DNA from: a virus
Length of the DNA stretch: 27,344 nt
Virus record (IMG/VR): IMGVR_UViG_3300008266_000637
Span: 1-27,344 of that record
Strand: one strand, 5' to 3'
In this document: positions 19,045 to 25,781 of the stretch, in pieces
Layout of the letters: each line of letters begins with the position of its first letter
How positions within the stretch are numbered: position 1 is the first letter of the stretch
Notes under the pieces: generated by a model
The model's input: only the letters and a program-made list of their open reading frames with translations
Told to the model about the DNA's origin: nothing
Database searches by the model: none
Program-made: the position numbers and the translations under genes

Positions 19045-19779
19045 ATGGATAAACACGATGATATTCTTTCAAGTTTTAAAGTTCAAAAAGAACTAAACCC
19101 TAAAATTTGGGATGGTAAGGGTAGTAACTCTAAAATGAAACCTGATATTAGAGAAAGGTTACTTGAGATTGCGTATGAATTTATTGATTTTTTAGGTGTT
19201 GATATTGTTGTTACAGATGTGATAATGACAGGTTCTCTTTCTAATTATAATTGGTCAAAATATTCAGATGTTGACTTACATATTGTTGCGAATTTTAACC
19301 AATTCCCAACCAATCAAATTGATTTATATAAAGAATTTTTCAACCTTAAAAAAATTCTTTTCAATGATAATCACGATATAACAATATATGGATATGATGT
19401 AGAACTTTATCTTCAGGACGAAGAAGAAACTCATTTTAGTAGTGGAGTATATTCAGTATTGTTTGATGAGTGGGCTAATAATCCTAAAAAAGAATCTGTT
19501 AGTATTGATAAAGAACAAATTAAAAATAAAGCAAAACAATGGATGGATATTATTGATGGTGTTATTAATAATATGAAAGATGAGGATATTGATACTGCAA
19601 AAGAATTAATAAAGAAATACAAAGATAAGTTAAAAAAATACAGAACCTGTGGACTGGAAAAAGACGGAGAATACTCAAACGAGAATTTGGTGTTTAAGAT
19701 GTTAAGAAGAAATGGGTACATTGAAAAGTTATATAACTTTGGTAATGAATTTTTAGATAAAAAGTTATCTATTAACTAA
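19045..19779 (+). CDS. nucleotidyltransferase-fold phage protein (244 aa)
   Basis: A Pol-beta-type nucleotidyltransferase core: G63-S64 (TGSLSNYNWSKYSDVDLHI) followed by D75 and D77, and a later strand VELYLQD that supplies Glu where the third Asp is usual. The preceding LNPKIWDG..MKPDIRERLLEIAYEF is characteristic of the version found near structural genes in T4-like marine phages. The C-terminal helical part (NKAKQWMDIIDGVINNMKD) is family-typical. The substrate is unknown; adenylylation or another NMP transfer is inferred from the fold. Its place in the head module hints that it may be virion-associated. Confidence 0.75.
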   Translation: MDKHDDILSSFKVQKELNPKIWDGKGSNSKMKPDIRERLLEIAYEFIDFLGVDIVVTDVIMTGSLSNYNWSKYSDVDLHIVANFNQFPTNQIDLYKEFFNLKKILFNDNHDITIYGYDVELYLQDEEETHFSSGVYSVLFDEWANNPKKESVSIDKEQIKNKAKQWMDIIDGVINNMKDEDIDTAKELIKKYKDKLKKYRTCGLEKDGEYSNENLVFKMLRRNGYIEKLYNFGNEFLDKKLSIN

Positions 19780-19827
19780 AAAAAAATCTCATATTTAATC
19801 GTAATGTTAATAAACGATGATTATGAT

Positions 19828-19836
19828 ATATTTATA
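19828..19836 (+). promoter_or_regulatory. phage ATATTTATA motif
   Basis: Thirty nt before ATG 19867, at the start of the structural precursor operon. Confidence 0.55.
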
Positions 19837-19866
19837 TAAAAAAATAATTTTATAAAAAAAAACAAA

Positions 19867-20403
19867 ATGGGAAGTTTAAGACCGATAGGTAGTGAAAAAC
19901 TACAAGGAATGGATAAAATTAAGAGAATTATAGAAATTTCTCGTTATAACGAACATATGCCAAATCCTGTTAATGAAAACGAATCAAAAGAATATTCTCG
20001 TTTTCTTGCTGATGGTAATAGATATGAAATAATTAAAGAAAAATCAGGTTACATTATTAAACACCAAATTTCTGAGGGTGTTTCTGACTATATTGAACCT
20101 ATGAAAAATAGAAAATATTATTCATCTTATTCTCAGGCTTTAAAAAGACTGAATTTAATGGCTAAAGAATTAAATACTCTTCACGAAAATAAAGAAGAGG
20201 TTTCATTATTTGGTGAAGAAAAGAAATTTTACCTTAAGAAGAATATGTCAGAAAAATTAAATATGGATCCAAACAGTATGGATGAACTTGATGAACAAGC
20301 ACCTGCACCCGCAGCACCCGCTCCGGCACCTGCAGCACCCGCTCCGGCACCTGTTCCCGCACCTGAAGATGTTCCTGTAGAACCTGAAGGACAGGAAAAT
20401 TAG
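19867..20403 (+). CDS. structural precursor, N-terminal part, with Pro/Ala linker
   Basis: A 178-aa frame. The N-terminus MGSLRPIGSEKLQGMDKIKR and IIEISRYNEH form a basic/amphipathic segment; a compact domain follows (YEIIKEKSGYIIKHQI; YYSSYSQALKRLNLMAKELN). An acidic stretch leads into a Pro/Ala linker (about 140-165). The frame stops at TAG 20401, but the -1 frame is open from 20388 and reads TGKLAQKIRDFESNGEEDE into the next gene without a start codon being needed. An inter-domain Pro/Ala linker ending right at a stop is odd, so this is probably the front part of one longer head or scaffold-type protein. Confidence 0.65.
   Translation: MGSLRPIGSEKLQGMDKIKRIIEISRYNEHMPNPVNENESKEYSRFLADGNRYEIIKEKSGYIIKHQISEGVSDYIEPMKNRKYYSSYSQALKRLNLMAKELNTLHENKEEVSLFGEEKKFYLKKNMSEKLNMDPNSMDELDEQAPAPAAPAPAPAAPAPAPVPAPEDVPVEPEGQEN
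20311..20352 (+). repeat. 21-bp tandem repeat encoding Pro/Ala linker
   Basis: Two perfect copies of a 21-base unit (starting GCAGCACCCG) at 20311-20331 and 20332-20352 encode the AAPAPAP-type linker. Local GC is far above the surrounding genes. Confidence 0.85.
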
Positions 20404-20453
20404 CACAAAAAATTCGTGACTTTGAATCAAATGGAGAAGAAGATGAAGAAGGT

Positions 20454-21272
20454 ATGGATGGGAATGATGTTAAATATGTTATTAACTCAATATTGTCGTC
20501 ATTAGACTTAACAACATTAGATGAAGATGATGTTGATGAAATTGTTGCTCGTTTTGAGGGTGATGAAGAAGGAATGCCTGAGGAAGGTGGTATGGAAACT
20601 GAAGAACCTATGGAACCATCACCTGAAGGAGAAGAAGGTGAAGAATTACCTCCACCACCAGCTGAAGGAGAAATGGCTGAAATGCAAAATTTAGGTGATA
20701 AGTTTATGAATAAACTTAAAGGGGCCTATTCGTCATCATTAGGTAAAAAATTACCTGGTATGGATGAAATGTTCGGTGATGGTGATGATGAAGAGTTGGG
20801 AACTATGAGAGGTCGTTATTTCGGTGACGAAGAAGAAGAGGATGAGTTTGGATTTGATGACGAAATGGGTTTTGAAGATGAAGAAGATGATTATACAATG
20901 AGAGGTGCAAGAAAACATAGAAGAATGTATGATGATGAAAATCATTTCTCACACGGAACATTTGGAGAATCCAAAGTAGATAATATTATTAAAAAATACT
21001 TTGAAATTGACAATAAGGAAAAACAATTAAATGAAGAAAAAAGAAGAAGAGAATTAAGAAACCATATTCTTGAAACTAAATCTGAAATTAAAAGATTGTC
21101 TGAAACAGTTCGTCAAGAAAGAATGGCGGTTAAATTTTTGAGTGAAAATAAAAAAGCAAGTTTAATTGGAATTACAAATAAGAAAAATTTGATATTCAAA
21201 GTAAACGAAAATCAATTTAGAATTTCACCAAACGGAACGATATTGAGTATGTTAAAAAAGTTGGTGTATTAA
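20454..21272 (+). CDS. structural precursor, middle part (acidic, coiled coil)
   Basis: A 272-aa frame counted from ATG 20454, although the frame is open upstream to 20388. DVKYVINSILSSLDLTTLDE is followed by a very acidic segment (EEGMPEEGGMETEEPMEPSP; GDEEEEDEFGFDDEMGFEDE) and GESKVDNIIKKYFE, similar to the leader motif but internal. A coiled coil follows (KRRRELRNHILETKSEIKRL) and a beta segment NKKNLIFKVNENQFRISPNG. The acidic plus coiled-coil make-up fits a scaffold or core protein. It ends three codons after an A-AAA-AAG heptamer (21254-21260), and the -1 frame continues into the next ORF. Confidence 0.65.
   Translation: MDGNDVKYVINSILSSLDLTTLDEDDVDEIVARFEGDEEGMPEEGGMETEEPMEPSPEGEEGEELPPPPAEGEMAEMQNLGDKFMNKLKGAYSSSLGKKLPGMDEMFGDGDDEELGTMRGRYFGDEEEEDEFGFDDEMGFEDEEDDYTMRGARKHRRMYDDENHFSHGTFGESKVDNIIKKYFEIDNKEKQLNEEKRRRELRNHILETKSEIKRLSETVRQERMAVKFLSENKKASLIGITNKKNLIFKVNENQFRISPNGTILSMLKKLVY
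21254..21260 (+). promoter_or_regulatory. possible -1 ribosomal frameshift site (A AAA AAG)
   Basis: The heptamer is in the right register of the 20454 frame (TTA AAA AAG), with the zero-frame stop TAA at 21270. Slippage would join ...SMLKK to VGVLRNGEITLELIQ. No strong downstream stem is obvious. Confidence 0.4.
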
Positions 21273-21289
21273 GGAACGGAGAAATAACA

Positions 21290-21505
21290 TTGGAATTAAT
21301 TCAGGATTCCGATGTTTTTTCACTTATAGACGCGACTGACGATGTTATTGCGTTAGGTTGGGAAAAAGAAACTGAAGAGTTAGATTTCTCAGTAACAAAA
21401 AGGTTAGTCTTCAAATTTGGACAAACCGAAGAAGAAGTAAAAAATAAATTATATGAACGAGATATCGTTCTTGAGTTTGAAAAAAAAGTGGTATATGAGA
21501 ACTAA
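21290..21505 (+). CDS. structural precursor, C-terminal part in -1 frame
   Basis: The frame is open from 21221 and has no ATG; a TTG at 21290 is the first possible start. Before it the frame reads IEYVKKVGVLRNGEI, which looks like genuine protein and argues that this is the C-terminal continuation of the preceding gene. The rest (LIQDSDVFSLIDATDDVIAL; LDFSVTKRLVFKFGQTEEEV) is a compact alpha/beta domain. Its stop overlaps the start of the next gene by 11 nt. Confidence 0.5.
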   Translation: MELIQDSDVFSLIDATDDVIALGWEKETEELDFSVTKRLVFKFGQTEEEVKNKLYERDIVLEFEKKVVYEN

Positions 21506-22331
21506 AAACCCTATTACTGTATTGTTGGAAAATGGAATTCATTTTTCCACTTTAACAAATATGTCGGAAAAACAAATTAAAGTTTTAGCGGAAAGATTTA
21601 AAAAAGAAGAATCTAAAGAGGCGGTAACTAAAACCGTATATCAACCATTAAAAAACCCTAAAGATATGGAAGCGGTTCAAAATATGGTAACTAAATCAGA
21701 TCCTAACGCATCTGTTGAATTGGAAGAAAAATTTGAGTCCAAAGCACAACAAGGATTATTTTGGGCTAAATGTAATAAATCTAAAGGTAAGGAAAAAAAG
21801 AAATGGTGTGATATGGCGAAAGAATTTTCGGACGACACAACAAAAAAAGACTATGGAAAAAACCCAAAAAAGAAACATCCTGAAAAAACGGTTGATTATA
21901 AAAAGAAGGCTCAAAAAGAAAGTTATGAAAAATTTCTTGAGGATAGAATCGTTGAGATGGTTTATAACCATGTCAACCCTAAATTAACTAAAGGTGAAAT
22001 CAAAAAAACAATTCAAGAAAGATCTGAAAGCATGATCTTGAGGAATCCAAAAAAAATGTCTATGTTCTCTGATGAATCAGGAATAGAAATGAAAAAAATG
22101 GATAAACCAATCGGTAAAGTATTTTCAGTGGGTAAATCACCAATGGACGAACAAGGAACAAAAGAGAAAGAAAGAACAAAAGAAAAAGAACCTGGAACAA
22201 AGAATCCACCAAAAAGAAGAGGTAACCCTTTTAAAAACCCAAATCCTGGTGTAAAAGAAAGTCCAAGAGGTGGTAATAAAGAGGATGTTAAAATGACTTT
22301 TATGGGTCAGATAAAACAAGCGTTAAAATAA
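21495..22331 (+). CDS. basic phage structural-region protein (278 aa)
   Basis: ATG 21495 overlaps the preceding frame's end; ATG 21453 is possible but lies wholly within the previous gene. A central block (FESKAQQGLFWAKCNKSKGK, EKKKWCDMAKEFSDDTTKKD) matches a short motif I recall from many large-phage proteins encoded near head genes. LEDRIVEMVYNHVNPKLTKG and EIKKTIQE resemble the leader pattern internally. The C-terminal 70 residues are low-complexity Lys/Pro/Gly/Glu. There is no enzyme motif. It is probably a virion or assembly protein, by position. Confidence 0.7.
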   Translation: MRTKNPITVLLENGIHFSTLTNMSEKQIKVLAERFKKEESKEAVTKTVYQPLKNPKDMEAVQNMVTKSDPNASVELEEKFESKAQQGLFWAKCNKSKGKEKKKWCDMAKEFSDDTTKKDYGKNPKKKHPEKTVDYKKKAQKESYEKFLEDRIVEMVYNHVNPKLTKGEIKKTIQERSESMILRNPKKMSMFSDESGIEMKKMDKPIGKVFSVGKSPMDEQGTKEKERTKEKEPGTKNPPKRRGNPFKNPNPGVKESPRGGNKEDVKMTFMGQIKQALK

Positions 22332-22335
22332 TAAG

Positions 22336-23685
22336 ATGGTAGATAAAGACTTAGAAAGATTAATCAGGAAAATAATTAAAGAAGCACCAATTGATTATGG
22401 TGATTATCCTGAAAGAATGGATCCAAAAACTCAAAGAAGACTTGAAGATCCTGAGAACATTTCCGCTAAGAACAGAGCTTTTAAAGGTGGTGTTTCTGAT
22501 GTTGAGAAAATTGCAGGGACAAGATTTAAAGAGATTGTTGATTATGTAAAAAGATATTTTAGTACTCAAGAAAACATAACTGACCCTCATGTGATGAGAT
22601 CTATTATGATGGAACAAATGAGAGCGGTTCAACAATCAATGGTTATAGAGTCATCGCATAAAGATGAGTTAAAAGATTTGGCGGTAGAAATTGCGGCGAA
22701 AGAAGAAGGATGGATGGATTATTCATTAACTATAAATGAAGCGATAGAAAATGGTGACATCAGTAAGTCACCAATCCAAGGTGCAGGAACTAGATACGGA
22801 TTTGAGTTTATTAATGTTGACGCATTTTTAAATGAGAAAAAAATTAACCCAAGTCAATTCCAAATGAAGGAAAAGGATTTACCTAAATTACAAATTCCTT
22901 CAGATTTTTCATTTGATATTGACGAGTTGACACCGGAAGAACAAAGACAACTTGAAATTGAAAAGAGGCATGTTATTAACGCATTGATTCAAGGTAAAGG
23001 TAAAAGAGGACAATTTTCGTATCAAGCATTTAAAAATAGGTTAGACGAGATTGATCCAAGATTATATTCATTATACAATAAGATTATGTCTGCAAATGAC
23101 TTAATGTATTTTACTCAAGAAGATTTGATTGAGATGATGGGAGGAAATGCCGCTGGTTCATCTGGTGTTGAGAGTGAAGACGAAGATGATGAAGGTGGTG
23201 AAGAAGGTGAAGGTATGGATGTTGTAGTAGCAAACGGTATAATATTCCCAATTTTATTACACGAATTAATTAAAGGTTTTGGTTCTGTTGCATCAAGAGA
23301 ACAATGGAGAGGTATGGATCCAGGAATGGCTCAAGATATTATGGGTAAGACAGATGTATTTTCTAATGAACCAATGCAATTTAGAGTTGGTGCAGAACTT
23401 GTTAGAAAATTAAGAACTTTATTACCTGATGAATTAGTCTTAGATGAAAGAAGTAAAATTTATATTCCTTTCTTTGAGAGAATTCTTTATGGTATTCCTG
23501 CAGATAGATTCTTAAAAGAAATTATGTCAAATGTTGTTTCTGAAAGAGAAGAAGATAATAATAAAGTAAAACGAACTTTTGAGGACATCCTTAGAAGGGC
23601 AAAATCGGACTATCAGAAATATAAAGGTGGTGATAACGAAGAAGATGAGGAGGATGACGATGCCTTATCAAAATTAGGTTTATAA
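22336..23685 (+). CDS. head-module protein with leader peptide (449 aa)
   Basis: The start MVDKDLERLIRKIIKEAPID is a short form of the shared leader, ending I-K-E|A, the best match in the window to the T4 prohead-protease rule ([LI]-x-E|[AG]). The body is helical, with conserved-looking stretches (FKEIVDYVKRYFSTQENITD; GIIFPILLHELIKGFGSVAS; RVGAELVRKLRTLLPDELVL). An acidic low-complexity insert (about 275-293) and an acidic tail are also present. It starts 4 nt after the previous stop, and a terminator follows it directly before terL. By position and leader it is probably a late head or neck protein; exact function unknown. Confidence 0.7.
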   Translation: MVDKDLERLIRKIIKEAPIDYGDYPERMDPKTQRRLEDPENISAKNRAFKGGVSDVEKIAGTRFKEIVDYVKRYFSTQENITDPHVMRSIMMEQMRAVQQSMVIESSHKDELKDLAVEIAAKEEGWMDYSLTINEAIENGDISKSPIQGAGTRYGFEFINVDAFLNEKKINPSQFQMKEKDLPKLQIPSDFSFDIDELTPEEQRQLEIEKRHVINALIQGKGKRGQFSYQAFKNRLDEIDPRLYSLYNKIMSANDLMYFTQEDLIEMMGGNAAGSSGVESEDEDDEGGEEGEGMDVVVANGIIFPILLHELIKGFGSVASREQWRGMDPGMAQDIMGKTDVFSNEPMQFRVGAELVRKLRTLLPDELVLDERSKIYIPFFERILYGIPADRFLKEIMSNVVSEREEDNNKVKRTFEDILRRAKSDYQKYKGGDNEEDEEDDDALSKLGL

Positions 23686-23703
23686 TCTACTTAAATTATT
23701 AAT

Positions 23704-23737
23704 AAAACCCCCTTTTATGTAAATAACTGGGGGTTTT
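23704..23737 (+). terminator. terminator before terL
   Basis: AAAACCCCC/GGGGGTTTT with a 16-nt loop. The T-run is part of the stem, so moderate strength. Confidence 0.7.
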
Positions 23738-23738
23738 G

Positions 23739-23747
23739 ATATTTATT
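23739..23747 (+). promoter_or_regulatory. phage ATATTTATT motif
   Basis: Two nt after the terminator stem and 13 nt before ATG 23761. Confidence 0.6.
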
Positions 23748-23760
23748 GCTAAATGGTTTT

Positions 23761-25524
23761 ATGAGTTTAACTAAAGAACAGGTAATGTTGGAGTATGTAA
23801 AATGTATGAAGGATACTCCATACGCATTAAAAACATATTTACAAACTTACGACAATACGGTATCACAATATGTCCCATTACAATTATTCCCCGATCAAGT
23901 TTCATTATTAAATGATTACGAAAGTTTTAACGAAAATATTGCATTAAAATATCGTCAAGCGGGTGTATCCACCGTAACTGCGGCATGGGTATCAAAAAAA
24001 TTAGCGTTCGCAAAGAAAAATAAACCTGAAAAAATTCTAATTATTGCCAACAAATTGGACACCTCTTTAGAGATGGCGAATAAGATTAGAGGGTTTGTTG
24101 GACAATGGCCGAAATGGGTTGGGATTGATTTTGCCGCAGAAAAAAATTCACAAAAACACTACAAATTAAATAACGGATGTGAAGTTAAAGCGGTTGCAAC
24201 ATCAAAGGATGCCCTTCGTGGATTTACCCCTACGGTTCTTATATTTGATGAGGCGGCGTTTATTGAGGCGGATAGTGATTTTTGGGCGGCTTGTATGGCA
24301 TCCCTATCTACAGGGGGTAAAGTAATCGTGGTATCAACACCGAATGGTTATGATCCAATTTACTATGAAATATATGATCAGGCATTAAGAAATATGAACG
24401 ACTTTAAAATTACAGAAATGTATTGGTTTAGAGATCCTCGTTACACAAAAGATTTATACTTGGTTAAAACTGAAGATATTATCCATTATTTGTTAAATAA
24501 AGAAGAATATCCTGAAGATAAAATATTAAGTTGGGAAGGTATCCCATTTGAAACAAGAAATTATGATGATCTTAAAACAATAATGGATTCAGGTTACAAA
24601 CCTTGTTCAGATTGGTTTGAAAGAATGGTTAAGAAACTTAAATATGATAAACGAAAAGTTTCTCAGGAGTTGGAATGTAACTTCCTTGGATCAGGAGATA
24701 ATGTGTTTGATTCAAAGATGTTACAGACTATTCGTGAAAATATGGTTAAAGACCCCCAAAATAAAATGATGGGAAATTCACTATGGATATGGAAGGAACC
24801 TATTGTTGGACACAAATATATTATGGGGGTTGATGTTTCTCGTGGTGATAGTGAGGATTTTAGTACAATACAAATCATTGATTTTGATGAAAGAGAACAA
24901 GTATTGGAATACATTGGAAAAATTCCACCTGATGTATTGGCAGAAATTGCATATAAATGGGGAAATATGTATTCAGCATATATTGTAATTGATATCACTG
25001 GTGGTATGGGAATTGCAACATCAAGAAAATTACAAGAACTTGGATATAAAAATATGTATGTTGATGGTATTGATTTAAATAATACTTGGAAATACAATCC
25101 AAAAGCCCTTGATAAAATTCCTGGCATCAACTTTAATAACAAAAGAGTTCAAATAATTGCCGCTTTTGAGGAAGGAATGAGACATAAGTTTAGGATATAT
25201 AGTTCAAGGTTATATAATGAAATGAATACATTCGTATATGTGAATGGTAGACCGGATCACCAAAAAGGACATCACGATGATTTAATTATGTCCATATCAA
25301 TGGCATTATATGTTGGGGAGTCCTCATTCTCAAGTTTAGAGAAAGTAACTGAACAAACTAAAGCAATGTTAGAATCTTGGACGGTAAATAATAATGAATC
25401 AGTTAAAAATGTAATTGATTTTAATCCCGTAATTCCACATATGAATCAAGATAGATTTAGAGATAATTCAAGTATTAGTAGAAAGGATTATGAAAACTAT
25501 GGTTGGTTATTTGGTATTAGATAA
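23761..25524 (+). CDS. terminase large subunit (T4 gp17-like)
   Basis: A 587-aa protein from ATG 23761; an upstream in-frame TTG at 23746 overlaps the ATATTTATT motif. The ATPase domain has a deviant Walker A YRQAGVST (64-71), which lacks the usual Lys and resembles the relaxed P-loops of some marine phage terminases. Walker B is TVLIFDEA (158-165) and the coupling motif STPNG is at 192-196. The RNase H-fold nuclease has D358 (GVDVSRGDSED), D411 (IVIDITGGMG) and HHDD (504-507). It packages DNA into the prohead through the portal encoded next and cuts the concatemer. Length is close to T4 gp17 (610). Very clear call. Confidence 0.95.
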   Translation: MSLTKEQVMLEYVKCMKDTPYALKTYLQTYDNTVSQYVPLQLFPDQVSLLNDYESFNENIALKYRQAGVSTVTAAWVSKKLAFAKKNKPEKILIIANKLDTSLEMANKIRGFVGQWPKWVGIDFAAEKNSQKHYKLNNGCEVKAVATSKDALRGFTPTVLIFDEAAFIEADSDFWAACMASLSTGGKVIVVSTPNGYDPIYYEIYDQALRNMNDFKITEMYWFRDPRYTKDLYLVKTEDIIHYLLNKEEYPEDKILSWEGIPFETRNYDDLKTIMDSGYKPCSDWFERMVKKLKYDKRKVSQELECNFLGSGDNVFDSKMLQTIRENMVKDPQNKMMGNSLWIWKEPIVGHKYIMGVDVSRGDSEDFSTIQIIDFDEREQVLEYIGKIPPDVLAEIAYKWGNMYSAYIVIDITGGMGIATSRKLQELGYKNMYVDGIDLNNTWKYNPKALDKIPGINFNNKRVQIIAAFEEGMRHKFRIYSSRLYNEMNTFVYVNGRPDHQKGHHDDLIMSISMALYVGESSFSSLEKVTEQTKAMLESWTVNNNESVKNVIDFNPVIPHMNQDRFRDNSSISRKDYENYGWLFGIR

Positions 25525-25532
25525 TATTTATA
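25524..25532 (+). promoter_or_regulatory. phage ATATTTATA motif
   Basis: Overlaps the last base of terL and lies 12 nt before ATG 25545. Confidence 0.5.
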
Positions 25533-25544
25533 ATAAAATATAGT

Positions 25545-25724
25545 ATGGGATTATCAAGTAGAAAAAAATCAGGTAAACTTATTGCTGGCAGTACGATGAT
25601 AGTACCTGGGCAACCTATTTTGAGTGCAAAAAAATTCGTTATAACATTCTCAAATAAAAAAGGTTCTTTACCTGAGACATATAATGAACAATCAACAAGT
25701 TCAGGAACCACATCTAACAGTTAA
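25545..25724 (+). CDS. 59-aa protein between terminase and portal
   Basis: ATG 25545, just after terL. The N-terminus is basic (MGLSSRKKSGKLIAGSTMIV), followed by PGQPILSAKKFVITFSNKKG and a Ser/Thr-rich tail (STSSGTTSNS). No domain is recognised. The location between packaging motor and portal suggests a small virion or head-completion factor, but nothing in the sequence shows it. It is too short for many gene callers. Confidence 0.6.
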   Translation: MGLSSRKKSGKLIAGSTMIVPGQPILSAKKFVITFSNKKGSLPETYNEQSTSSGTTSNS

Positions 25725-25781
25725 TTCTATACTTATAGATAAAAGTGATTAAAATTATATAAATAAAATTAAATAGTCAAT

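Noticed and set aside
20311-20352. CRISPR-like or mobile-element repeat
   Set aside because: The repeat is a two-copy 21-bp in-frame Pro/Ala-coding duplication. No CRISPR array or insertion sequence was seen anywhere in the window.
19867-20403. Stop-codon recoding (TAG read as an amino acid) as explanation for the interrupted structural gene
   Set aside because: Reading through TAG in the same frame gives an unrelated, quickly terminated sequence; the continuation is in the -1 frame.
25758-25765. T4-type late promoter TATAAATA before the portal gene
   Set aside because: A single copy in very AT-rich DNA; the recurring motif in this window is the opposite orientation, so it was not called as a promoter.
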